Positions 49,275 to 57,500 of a stretch of 57,500 bases of DNA are shown in pieces; within the stretch, counting starts at the first letter, position 1; every line of letters starts with the position of its first letter. This DNA comes from Metabacillus sp. KUDC1714 (GTDB lineage Bacteria > Bacillota > Bacilli > Bacillales > Bacillaceae): NCBI RefSeq assembly GCF_014217835.1, contig NZ_CP055263.1, positions 1,995,001 through 2,052,500 on the forward strand, read 5' to 3'. The notes under the pieces are model-generated. The model searched no databases and was not told the origin of the DNA. It worked only from the letters and a program-made list of their open reading frames with translations. A program made the translations under genes and the position numbers.

Positions 49275-49309
49275 GTAGTAAAAAAATAGTTCAAATAGCA
49301 TAAAAGGTT

Positions 49310-49371
49310 TTGACAATTATGAAAAGAATTGTTATATTACATATAAATCCAATAAATTTACTCGGGATAGA
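49310..49371 (+). promoter_or_regulatory. sigma-A promoter and possible CymR operator of cysK
   Basis: TTGACA (49310-49315), 17-bp spacer, TATATT (49333-49338). Downstream ATCC...GGAT arms around AATAAATTTACTCG (49346-49368) resemble a CymR site; that part is tentative. Confidence 0.6.
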
Positions 49372-49382
49372 GGAGGAAGAAT

Positions 49383-50306
49383 ATGGCACGCGTAGCAAAT
49401 TCTATACATGAATTAATCGGGGAAACACCAATAGTTAAGTTAAATAGACTTGTAGATGACAATAGTGCTGACGTTTACTTGAAGCTTGAATTTATGAATC
49501 CAGGTAGTAGTGTCAAAGATCGTATTGCTCTTGCTATGATTGAGGCTGCTGAGAAAAGCGGCGATTTAAAAGCTGGAGATACAATCATTGAGCCAACTAG
49601 TGGAAACACTGGTATTGGACTTGCAATGGTAGCAGCTGCTAAAGGTCTAAAAGCTATTATCGTTATGCCTGACACAATGAGTATGGAGCGTAGAAACTTG
49701 TTGCGTGCTTATGGAGCTGAACTTGTTTTAACTCCAGGTTCTGAAGGAATATCAGGATCGATTCGTAAAGCAGAAGAGCTATCAAAAAAGCACGGCTACT
49801 TTATGCCTCAACAATTCAAAAATGAAGCAAATCCTGAAATTCACCGCTTAACAACAGGTAAGGAAATTGTGTCACAAATGGGTGGGCAATTAGATGCCTT
49901 CGTTTCTGGAATTGGTACAGGTGGAACAATTACAGGAGTAGGGTCAGTTCTTAAGGAGAACTATCCATCTATAAAAATTTATGGATTAGAACCTGCAGAT
50001 TCAGCAATTCTTTCAGGTGGAAAACCTGGTCCGCATAAAATTCAAGGTATCGGTACAGGATTTGTTCCAGATACTTTAAATACAAACATTTATGATGAAG
50101 TTATTACTGTTAAAAATGAAGAAGCGTTTGAAACAGCTAGAAGAGCAGCTAAGGAAGAAGGCATTCTAGGTGGAATTTCATCTGGTGCGGCAATTTCTGC
50201 TGCGTTAAAGGTAGCAAAAGAGCTTGGAAAAGGTAAGAAGGTTCTTGCAGTGCTTCCTAGTAATGGAGAGCGTTACTTAAGTACTCCATTATACCAATTC
50301 GATTAA
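49383..50306 (+). CDS. cysK: cysteine synthase A (O-acetylserine sulfhydrylase)
   Basis: 307 residues. Fold-II PLP enzyme making cysteine from O-acetylserine and sulfide; in B. subtilis it also controls CymR. PLP lysine in [11 protein letters not shown] near residue 44, substrate loop [12 protein letters not shown], phosphate loop [10 protein letters not shown] and GISSGAA. GAGGAGG precedes the ATG. A strong terminator follows. Confidence 0.97.
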   Translation: MARVANSIHELIGETPIVKLNRLVDDNSADVYLKLEFMNPGSSVKDRIALAMIEAAEKSGDLKAGDTIIEPTSGNTGIGLAMVAAAKGLKAIIVMPDTMSMERRNLLRAYGAELVLTPGSEGISGSIRKAEELSKKHGYFMPQQFKNEANPEIHRLTTGKEIVSQMGGQLDAFVSGIGTGGTITGVGSVLKENYPSIKIYGLEPADSAILSGGKPGPHKIQGIGTGFVPDTLNTNIYDEVITVKNEEAFETARRAAKEEGILGGISSGAAISAALKVAKELGKGKKVLAVLPSNGERYLSTPLYQFD

Positions 50307-50334
50307 TATCGGTTTAATACCCGTAAAATAGCTT

Positions 50335-50373
50335 GAAAAGAGGTTTGACTAAAAAGGTCAACCTCTTTTCTTT
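50335..50373 (+). terminator. terminator after cysK
   Basis: AAAAGAGGTTTGAC / GGTCAACCTCTTTT stem, then TTTCTTT. Confidence 0.9.
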
Positions 50374-50511
50374 ATATCATTATATGCATTGAGGATTGCA
50401 GCATACTAAAAGCACTAGGTCTTACATTTTAAATAAAATAATAAAATCATTATGGTTTCTCCCGTACATTTATGTAAAATGTAAGTAAGAGTTTTAAAGG
50501 AGAGATTTGTC

Positions 50512-51930
50512 ATGCAGCAACGAAGGGCATCTTTAAGCATAAGTTTTGATTATAAGGGCAACTTTTTTGACCAATATAAGTATTTAACAAGAGATGAAGA
50601 TCAGCATGCATTTTTGGAAAGTGGTCGAGGTGGTAGATACAGTATTGCTGGTATAAGACCGATTGCTACTGTAAAGGGAAAAAACCATCAGCTTTTCATT
50701 ACTGATAAGCAAGGGATGAGTGTTTTAGAAGGGGAGCCGCTTGATCTTTTTCAAAATTGGTTTCGTCAATTTCAAACGATAACAGATCCAAGCCTACCAG
50801 ATTTTCAAGGTGGTGCGATTGGCTTTATGAGCTATGATTGTGTTAGGTATTTCGAAAAGCTACCTAGTGTTGCAGTTGATGATTTAGAAACGCCTGATTT
50901 GTATTTTTTGCTTTTTGATGATGTTGCTGTTTTTGACCATCACACATCCAAGCTCTGGTTGATCACACATTATTATGATAAGCAGGAAGAACAGACTGCC
51001 CAAGCGAAGTTGGAAAAGATGAAGGATAATTGGACTAATAGGCCGAATATACAAAAACATGTAAATGAAGTACACAATTCAGCTATGAAAGAACCAATTA
51101 CCTTCTCTAAAGCCTCTTTCATGAAAGCAGTTGAAAAAATTAAACAATATATTTCTCAAGGTGATGTGTTTCAAGTGAATTTGTCTATTAGACAACACTT
51201 TCAATTAGAAGGTAATTATCCACTTGAGATCTATGAAGTATTGCGAAAGCTTAATCCTTCTCCTTATATGGGATATTTGCATTTTCCTGAGTTTCAAATT
51301 GTGAGTGGATCACCTGAGCTATTGGTGAAAAAACAAGGTAGCTCCGTAAGTACCCGGCCAATTGCTGGGACAAGATCTAGAGGCAAGAATGAAGAAGAGG
51401 ATACAAGACTTGCAAATGAATTAATTAAAAATGAGAAGGAAAGAGCCGAGCATGTCATGCTTGTTGATTTAGAGAGAAATGATTTAGGAAGAGTTTGTGA
51501 GTATGGATCTGTTCATGTGGATGAATTTATGGTCATTGAGAAATATTCACATGTTATGCATATTGTTTCAAATGTAAAAGGGAATTTAAAAAAAGAAGCA
51601 AATTATGCAGATGTTATCAAATCGACCTTTCCTGGTGGTACAATAACAGGAGCACCTAAAGTGAGAACGATGGAAATAATTGAGGAGCTGGAACCTACAA
51701 GGCGAGGAATTTATACAGGTTCCATAGGTTGGATTGGCTTTGATGAAAACATGGAGCTAAATATCGTCATCCGTACGTTACTGGCTAAAGATGGTTATGG
51801 GTATGTACAATCTGGAGCAGGTATTGTTATTGATTCTAATCCAGAGTATGAATATAAAGAGTCTTTAAAAAAGGCAAGAGCTATGATTAAGGCAATTGAG
51901 TTGAGTAAAGAAGAGAAAATATTAGGCTGA
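50512..51930 (+). CDS. pabB: aminodeoxychorismate synthase component I
   Basis: 472 residues. With PabA converts chorismate and glutamine to 4-amino-4-deoxychorismate for folate. Chorismate-binding fold: [64 protein letters not shown] and [24 protein letters not shown] precedes the ATG. It opens the folate operon. TrpE-like activity is less likely given the pabA-pabC context. Confidence 0.94.
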   Translation: MQQRRASLSISFDYKGNFFDQYKYLTRDEDQHAFLESGRGGRYSIAGIRPIATVKGKNHQLFITDKQGMSVLEGEPLDLFQNWFRQFQTITDPSLPDFQGGAIGFMSYDCVRYFEKLPSVAVDDLETPDLYFLLFDDVAVFDHHTSKLWLITHYYDKQEEQTAQAKLEKMKDNWTNRPNIQKHVNEVHNSAMKEPITFSKASFMKAVEKIKQYISQGDVFQVNLSIRQHFQLEGNYPLEIYEVLRKLNPSPYMGYLHFPEFQIVSGSPELLVKKQGSSVSTRPIAGTRSRGKNEEEDTRLANELIKNEKERAEHVMLVDLERNDLGRVCEYGSVHVDEFMVIEKYSHVMHIVSNVKGNLKKEANYADVIKSTFPGGTITGAPKVRTMEIIEELEPTRRGIYTGSIGWIGFDENMELNIVIRTLLAKDGYGYVQSGAGIVIDSNPEYEYKESLKKARAMIKAIELSKEEKILG

Positions 51931-51941
51931 GGTGAGTATAG
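51898..51941 (+). promoter_or_regulatory. TRAP (MtrB)-type GAG/TAG array over the pabA ribosome binding site
   Basis: GAG at 51898, 51903, 51913, 51929 and 51934, TAG at 51923 and 51939, AAG at 51908: near-5-nt phasing of triplets, overlapping the pabB end and the pabA ribosome binding site and GTG. The B. subtilis trpG/pabA site has the same layout. TRAP binding would block pabA translation in excess tryptophan. Confidence 0.72.
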
Positions 51942-52528
51942 TGATTTTAATGATTGATAATTATGATTCTTTTACGTTTAATTTAGTGCAATATTTGGGT
52001 GAACTTGGAGAAGAGTTGATAGTAAAACGTAACGACGAAATCACCATTTCGGAAATTGAAGAGCTAAATCCGCAATTTCTAATGATTTCTCCAGGACCAT
52101 GTAGTCCAAATGAAGCAGGGATTAGTATGGAAGCAATTGAGTATTTTGCTGGGAAAATTCCTATATTTGGCGTGTGTCTCGGTCATCAATCCATTGCTCA
52201 AGTATTTGGTGGGGATGTTGTGCGTGCTGAACGATTAATGCATGGAAAAACATCAGAGATAAACCACAATGGAGAAACATTATTCAAAGATATGGACAAT
52301 CCTTTTACAGCAACACGCTATCACTCGTTAATTGTGAAGAATGAGACATTGCCGGATTGCTTGGAGGTAACAGCTTGGACAGATGAAAATGAAATTATGG
52401 CGATCCGTCATAAAACATTGCCTATCGAAGGTGTTCAATTTCACCCTGAATCAATTATGACTTCATTTGGTAAAGATTTATTAAAGAACTTTATCAATCA
52501 ATATAAATTAGTAGAAAAGAGTTCGTAA
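51941..52528 (+). CDS. pabA: glutamine amidotransferase subunit PabA/TrpG (aminodeoxychorismate and anthranilate synthase component II)
   Basis: 195 residues from GTG 51941, matching the family start (then [19 protein letters not shown]). Class I glutamine amidotransferase: nucleophile Cys in [16 protein letters not shown] near 79, His/Glu in [14 protein letters not shown]. In B. subtilis this one subunit serves both folate and tryptophan synthesis, which fits the TRAP-like array on its ribosome binding site. It lies 10 nt after pabB. Confidence 0.95.
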   Translation: MILMIDNYDSFTFNLVQYLGELGEELIVKRNDEITISEIEELNPQFLMISPGPCSPNEAGISMEAIEYFAGKIPIFGVCLGHQSIAQVFGGDVVRAERLMHGKTSEINHNGETLFKDMDNPFTATRYHSLIVKNETLPDCLEVTAWTDENEIMAIRHKTLPIEGVQFHPESIMTSFGKDLLKNFINQYKLVEKSS

Positions 52529-52529
52529 C

Positions 52530-53390
52530 GTGTATATATATTGCAACTCAAAGTTTATTAAAGATACTGAAGCCACGATTTCTCCATTTGATCATGGCTT
52601 TCTTTATGGCTTAGGAGCCTTTGAAACCTTCAGGATGTATAGAGCTTTCCCTTTTCTTCTCCATGACCATTTAACTAGGCTGCAACATGCCTTGGACGAG
52701 CTAGAAATCTCGTATAGGATTGACGCTGAGTACGTTTATGAAATGCTTCAGAAACTGCTACGGTTAAATCATCTTGAGGAAGAGGATGTTACTGTCCGTT
52801 TAAATATTTCTGCAGGAAACGGCGAGGTAGGTAAGTTTTTGCAACCGTATAATCATCCTACTGTTCTTTGTTTCTTACGTAAGGCACCCCCAATCCGGAA
52901 TGCAGAAAAAAGTACTGCAATTTTACAGTTGCGTAGAAATACACCGGAAGGGACGCATAGGTTAAAATCCCATCACTATTTAAATAATATTTTAGGGAAG
53001 CGTGAATTACGAGAGTCTCCGGATATGGAAGGGATCTTTTTAACTGAACAAGGGTATGTTGCAGAAGGGATTGTTTCAAATATTTTTTGGGTGAAAGAAG
53101 GTATTGTATACACCCCTTCAGTAGAAACAGGTATATTAAATGGGATTACTAGACAATTTGTCATAAAATGCTTGGATAAGCTTGGGATTCCAATTCGCGA
53201 AGGATTTTACTCGAAAAAAGAATTATTAGATGCAACAGAAGTAATGATTACAAATTCTTCTCAAGAGGTTGTTCCAGTAAAGAAAGTGGATGAATATGTT
53301 TTTGAGGGCAATAATGGAATAATTGTACAGAAGATCAGTGAGTTATATTGCCATTATCGGTCGAAACTATTAAGTATAGATCAGTTGTAA
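52530..53390 (+). CDS. pabC: 4-amino-4-deoxychorismate lyase
   Basis: 286 residues. Fold-IV PLP enzyme that releases pyruvate to form p-aminobenzoate. Motifs: SPFDHGFLYGLGAFETFR, PLP lysine in RLKSHHYLNNILGKRE near 148, EGIVSNIFWVKEG, and TGILNGITRQFVI. The start is a GTG one base after the pabA stop with a modest AAGAG site, so coupling to pabA is likely. Confidence 0.94.
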   Translation: MYIYCNSKFIKDTEATISPFDHGFLYGLGAFETFRMYRAFPFLLHDHLTRLQHALDELEISYRIDAEYVYEMLQKLLRLNHLEEEDVTVRLNISAGNGEVGKFLQPYNHPTVLCFLRKAPPIRNAEKSTAILQLRRNTPEGTHRLKSHHYLNNILGKRELRESPDMEGIFLTEQGYVAEGIVSNIFWVKEGIVYTPSVETGILNGITRQFVIKCLDKLGIPIREGFYSKKELLDATEVMITNSSQEVVPVKKVDEYVFEGNNGIIVQKISELYCHYRSKLLSIDQL

Positions 53391-53405
53391 AGGATTGAAT
53401 AAAAA

Positions 53406-54257
53406 ATGAAATTTGCAACAAAACAACAAACAATTCAATGTGGGAAATATACCCTTGATTACAGTGGGAAAACTCAAATAATGGGGATTTTAAATACAAC
53501 ACCTGATTCCTTTTCAGATGGCGGTAAGTATGTCGATATAGATAAGGCTATTTTTCATGCTAAGGAAATGATTAAAAATGGTGCTGATATTATTGATATC
53601 GGGGGAGAATCAACTAGGCCTGGGTTTGATCCAGTATCAGTTGAACAGGAAATAGAACGGACCATACCGGTAATTCGTAAGCTTTGCAAGGAAATAGATG
53701 TACCGATCTCTATTGATACGTATAAAGCTGAGGTTGCTAAGCAAGCCATTGAAGCGGGTGCAACAATCATCAATGATATTTGGGGCGCAAAGGCAGATCC
53801 TGATATGGGTAAAGTAGCTGCGACATATGATGTACCAATTATCCTTATGCATAACCGACATAATCGTGACTATGATCAATTAATTCCAGATATGATTGTT
53901 GATTTAATGGAGTCAGTTAAGCTTGTAAAGGATGCTGGAGTAAAGGATGAAAAAATTATTCTAGATCCGGGCGTAGGTTTTGCAAAAACGATGGATGATA
54001 ATTTACTTGTGATGAGACATTTAGATTCTTTTGTTCAGTTAGGTTATCCTGTATTATTAGGTACATCAAGAAAATCTTTTATCGGATATGTTTTAGATTT
54101 ACCTCCAACTGAACGACTGGAAGGAACAGGTGCAACCATTTGCTTAGGGATTGAAAAGGGATGCCAAATTATCCGAATTCATGACGTGTTAGAGATGTCA
54201 AGGATGGCTAAAATGATGGATGCAATGCTTGGAAAAGGGGGGCAAGATCATCGATAA
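53406..54257 (+). CDS. folP: dihydropteroate synthase
   Basis: 283 residues. Condenses p-aminobenzoate with dihydropterin pyrophosphate; the sulfonamide target. Signatures: IMGILNTTPDSFSDGGKY, DIIDIGGESTRPGFDPV, ILDPGVGFAKTMDDNL, LGTSRKSFIGYVLDL and IRIHDVLEM. AAGGATTG lies upstream of the ATG. The 3' end overlaps the folB reading frame by up to 38 nt. Confidence 0.96.
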   Translation: MKFATKQQTIQCGKYTLDYSGKTQIMGILNTTPDSFSDGGKYVDIDKAIFHAKEMIKNGADIIDIGGESTRPGFDPVSVEQEIERTIPVIRKLCKEIDVPISIDTYKAEVAKQAIEAGATIINDIWGAKADPDMGKVAATYDVPIILMHNRHNRDYDQLIPDMIVDLMESVKLVKDAGVKDEKIILDPGVGFAKTMDDNLLVMRHLDSFVQLGYPVLLGTSRKSFIGYVLDLPPTERLEGTGATICLGIEKGCQIIRIHDVLEMSRMAKMMDAMLGKGGQDHR

Positions 54258-54612
54258 AATTCATTTAAATGGTATGGAGTTTTATGGGTATCATGGTGTT
54301 CTTAGGGAAGAAAATAAACTTGGTCAAAGATTTAGAGTTGATTTAACTGTAGAATTAGATTTGAAAAATGCAGGGGAATCAGACAATTTAGAGCATACTG
54401 TAAATTATGCATCACTCTATAATTGTTGTAAAAAAATTGTAGAAGGTAAACCATATAAGCTTGTTGAGGCAGTTGCTGAACAAATTGCCAAGGAAATATT
54501 AGCGGATTTTAACATTGTTCACTATTGTACGGTAAAAATGATAAAACCTGATCCGCCAATTCCAGGTCATTATAAAGAAGTAGCTGTTGAAATCAAAAGG
54601 GGTAGGACATGA
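54220..54612 (+). CDS. folB: dihydroneopterin aldolase
   Basis: Up to 130 residues. Cleaves dihydroneopterin to 6-hydroxymethyl-dihydropterin and glycolaldehyde. Conserved: MEFYGYHGVLREENKLGQRF, VNYASLYN, LVEAVAEQIA and KPDPPIPGHYKEVAVEI. The start is uncertain: ATG 54220 and TTG 54229 lie before the strong AAAGGGGGGC (54234-54243), whereas the codon where homologues begin (after that site) is ATC at 54247 or 54250. If ATC is used the protein is about 120 residues, the family length. It overlaps folP and folK. Confidence 0.9.
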   Translation: MQCLEKGGKIIDKIHLNGMEFYGYHGVLREENKLGQRFRVDLTVELDLKNAGESDNLEHTVNYASLYNCCKKIVEGKPYKLVEAVAEQIAKEILADFNIVHYCTVKMIKPDPPIPGHYKEVAVEIKRGRT

Positions 54613-55136
54613 AAGTAGAAGCATATGTTGCACTTGGATCAAATATGGGAAACCGTGAAGGATTTTTAAAAAAAGCTATTCGAAAGTTGCATCTTCACCC
54701 TTCGATACATGTAGAAGATATTTCCTCAATTTATGAAACTGATCCAGTTGGCTATACAGATCAAGATGAATTTTTAAATATGGTGATTAAGATAAACACT
54801 GATCTTTCAGCATTTGAACTATTAAATGTGTTGCAAGAAACCGAAATATTTCTTGATCGAAAACGTGAGGTGAAATGGGGTCCTCGAACATTAGACCTTG
54901 ACATTTTGCTTTATAATCATGAAAATATTGATGCAGAGCATCTTATTGTTCCACACCCAAGAATGCATGAACGTGCCTTTGTTTTAATTCCTTTGTTTGA
55001 ACTAAACAAGAACATCTGCATTCCTACTATAGAAGAACCACTTTCATCTATCATAGATCAATTACAAGATAAAGAAGGAGTACGAATATGGAAGCAGAAA
55101 AATGGGGTAGACGTATTCGCGCTTTTAGAAAGTTAA
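54609..55136 (+). CDS. folK: 6-hydroxymethyl-7,8-dihydropterin pyrophosphokinase
   Basis: 175 residues. Transfers pyrophosphate from ATP to hydroxymethyl-dihydropterin before FolP acts. Visible: AYVALGSNMGNREGFL, SSIYETDPVGYTDQDEFLN, and the signature WGPRTLDLDILLYN with Asp metal ligands, then VPHPRMHERAFVLIPL. The ATG overlaps the folB stop (ATGA). The 3' end overlaps yazB by 49 nt. Confidence 0.96.
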   Translation: MKVEAYVALGSNMGNREGFLKKAIRKLHLHPSIHVEDISSIYETDPVGYTDQDEFLNMVIKINTDLSAFELLNVLQETEIFLDRKREVKWGPRTLDLDILLYNHENIDAEHLIVPHPRMHERAFVLIPLFELNKNICIPTIEEPLSSIIDQLQDKEGVRIWKQKNGVDVFALLES

Positions 55137-55291
55137 AAGGCTTTACCCAAGAGAGTTTTGCGAAGGATCTTGGTGTTTCTGTTTCTGTTCTAGGTGAAAT
55201 AGAAAGAGGCAATCGTGAACCCAACAAAAAATTTATTGAAGAGGTAGCTAAAGCTCTTAATGTATCAGTAGAAGAGCTAACCCCAAATTAA
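55088..55291 (+). CDS. yazB: YazB, XRE-type HTH protein
   Basis: 67 residues. A single helix-turn-helix domain: IRAFRKLKGFTQESFAKDLG (helices 1-2), VSVSVLGEIERGNREPNKKF (recognition helix region) and VAKALNVSVEEL. It has a good GAAGGAG site inside the end of folK, and its overlap suggests real translation. The target is unknown; local regulation of the folate operon is a guess. The same gene occurs at this place in B. subtilis. Confidence 0.9.
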   Translation: MEAEKWGRRIRAFRKLKGFTQESFAKDLGVSVSVLGEIERGNREPNKKFIEEVAKALNVSVEELTPN

Positions 55292-55318
55292 ACAATAAAA
55301 GGAAAGGAGGTTAGAAGT

Positions 55319-56320
55319 ATGTTTAAAATTGGTGATATCGAATTAAAAAATAGAGTCGTATTAGCTCCAATGGCTGGTATATGTAACGCAGCCTTCCGTT
55401 TAACGGTTAAAGAATTTGGTGCTGGCTTAGTTTGTGCAGAAATGGTCAGTGATAAAGCAATTTTATTTAATAACGCAAAAACAATGGGTATGCTTTATAT
55501 TGATGAGCGTGAAAAACCTTTAAGCCTACAAATCTTTGGTGGCGAGAAAGAAACACTAGTAGAGGCTGCTAGATTTGTTGATAAAAATACAACAGCTGAT
55601 ATTATAGACATAAATATGGGGTGTCCAGTCCCGAAGATAACGAAATGTGATGCAGGTGCAAAATGGCTATTAGATCCGAATAAAATCTATGATATGGTTT
55701 CTGCTGTGGTTGAAGCTGTAGAGAAGCCAGTAACAGTAAAAATGCGCATGGGCTGGGATGATGAGCATATTTATGCTGTTAGAAATGCCCAAGCAGTTGA
55801 ACGGGCAGGTGGTAAGGCAGTAGCAGTACATGGACGTACACGAGTACAAATGTATGAAGGGACTGCAAATTGGGATATCATTAAAGAGGTAAAGGAATCT
55901 GTAAATATTCCGGTTATTGGGAACGGTGATGTTACGACACCGCTGGACGCTAAGCGTATGCTTGATGAAACAGGTGTAGATGGAGTCATGATTGGTCGTG
56001 CTGCATTAGGAAACCCTTGGATGATTTATCGTACAGTTAAGTATCTAGAAACTGGTGAATTATTGGGTGAGCCAGGTGTACGCGAGAAAATGGAGGTTTG
56101 TAAACTCCACTTAGACCGTTTAATAGCTCTTAAAAATGAGAATATAGCAGTCCGAGAAATGAGAAAGCATGCTGCTTGGTATCTTAAGGGTATTAGAGGT
56201 AATGCGAAAGTAAGAAATGAAATTAATTTAATGAACACAAGAGACGAACTTGTTACACTATTAGATGAGTTTGTTTTAGAAATTGAAGCAAAGCAAGAAA
56301 GTGCTAGTCAAGTGGGATAA
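55319..56320 (+). CDS. dusB: tRNA-dihydrouridine synthase DusB (YacF)
   Basis: 333 residues. FMN enzyme that reduces uridines in tRNA. TIM barrel start KNRVVLAPMAGICNAAFRLT, catalytic Cys in INMGCPVPKITKCDAGAKWL, FMN contacts KMRMGWDD, VHGRTRVQMYEG and IGNGDVTTP, then GVMIGRAALGNPW. The helical C-terminal tRNA-binding domain holds REMRKHAAWYLKGIRG. AAAGGAGG precedes the ATG. Last gene before the terminator. Confidence 0.95.
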   Translation: MFKIGDIELKNRVVLAPMAGICNAAFRLTVKEFGAGLVCAEMVSDKAILFNNAKTMGMLYIDEREKPLSLQIFGGEKETLVEAARFVDKNTTADIIDINMGCPVPKITKCDAGAKWLLDPNKIYDMVSAVVEAVEKPVTVKMRMGWDDEHIYAVRNAQAVERAGGKAVAVHGRTRVQMYEGTANWDIIKEVKESVNIPVIGNGDVTTPLDAKRMLDETGVDGVMIGRAALGNPWMIYRTVKYLETGELLGEPGVREKMEVCKLHLDRLIALKNENIAVREMRKHAAWYLKGIRGNAKVRNEINLMNTRDELVTLLDEFVLEIEAKQESASQVG

Positions 56321-56393
56321 GTAATAGGCGAGATTCAGTGGGAAACCCCATTTTATGAATTCTCACTTTATTGGTTAAACGTTATGTTGTTTT

Positions 56394-56422
56394 ACTGCCA
56401 GTATCCCCTGGCAGTTTTCTGC
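56394..56422 (+). terminator. terminator after dusB
   Basis: ACTGCCAG / CTGGCAGT stem, 6-nt loop, then TTTCTGCTTTTT. Confidence 0.78.
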
Positions 56423-56443
56423 TTTTTATTTAGTAAACAATAG

Positions 56444-57500
<1,057 letters not shown>

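Overview
This AT-rich window (roughly 35-37 % GC by eye) is a chromosomal core segment of an endospore-forming Bacillaceae bacterium. The order matches, almost gene for gene, the Bacillus subtilis segment from rrnA to lysS: csfB, speA/yaaO, tmk, yaaQR, holB, ricT, yabA, trmN6, yazA, rsmI, abrB, metG, tatD, yabE, rnmV, ksgA, yabG, veg, sspF, ispE, purR, ridA, spoVG, glmU, prs, ctc, pth, fin, mfd, spoVT, yabM, yabN, rqcP, yabPQ, divIC, yabR, two tRNAs, spoIIE, yabST, tilS, hpt, ftsH, coaX, hslO, yacD, cysK, pabBAC, folP, folB, folK, yazB, dusB, lysS. Proteins resemble the B. subtilis proteins as I remember them but are clearly not identical, so this is a relative and not B. subtilis itself. I do not name a species.

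Layout. 1-1503: 3' part of a 23S rRNA gene, 5S rRNA and the rRNA terminator. 1650-9378: csfB behind a forespore promoter, then nucleotide, replication and RNA-modification genes. 9392-10450: the only minus-strand gene, abrB, with tandem Spo0A boxes, followed by a region with four more perfect Spo0A boxes and a possible small RNA. 10450-17613: metG, tatD, yabE, rnmV-ksgA, yabG. 17882-26962: veg, sspF, ispE, purR-ridA, spoVG, glmU-prs, ctc, pth, fin. 27113-37197: mfd, spoVT and the yabM-yabN-rqcP and yabP-yabQ-divIC-yabR groups. 37461-37804: tRNA-Met and tRNA-Glu. 37954-46541: spoIIE, yabS-yabT, tilS-hpt, ftsH. 46601-50372: coaX, hslO, yacD, cysK. 50512-57500: folate operon pabB-pabA-pabC-folP-folB-folK-yazB-dusB, then lysS, cut by the window end.

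How the genes work together. Housekeeping genes (translation, tRNA/rRNA modification, DNA repair, PRPP and UDP-GlcNAc synthesis, folate, CoA, cysteine) are interleaved with sporulation genes. Promoters for several sigma factors can be read directly: sigma-A (veg x2, yabE, yabR, tRNAs, cysK), sigma-H (spoVG), sigma-B (ctc), forespore sigma-F/G (csfB, fin), and the special 21-bp-spaced Spo0A promoter of spoIIE. A TRAP-type GAG/TAG array covers the pabA ribosome binding site.

Most unusual non-gene content: (1) a dispersed family of structured intergenic repeats sharing one pair of ends, with interchangeable interiors that keep base pairing by compensatory changes; (2) a cluster of four consensus Spo0A boxes next to a possible terminator-ended RNA upstream of metG; (3) two genes (yabE, folB) whose strong Shine-Dalgarno sequences point to ATT or ATC codons instead of a normal start. 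I see no prophage, CRISPR array, insertion sequence or defence island. No new multi-gene system is evident.
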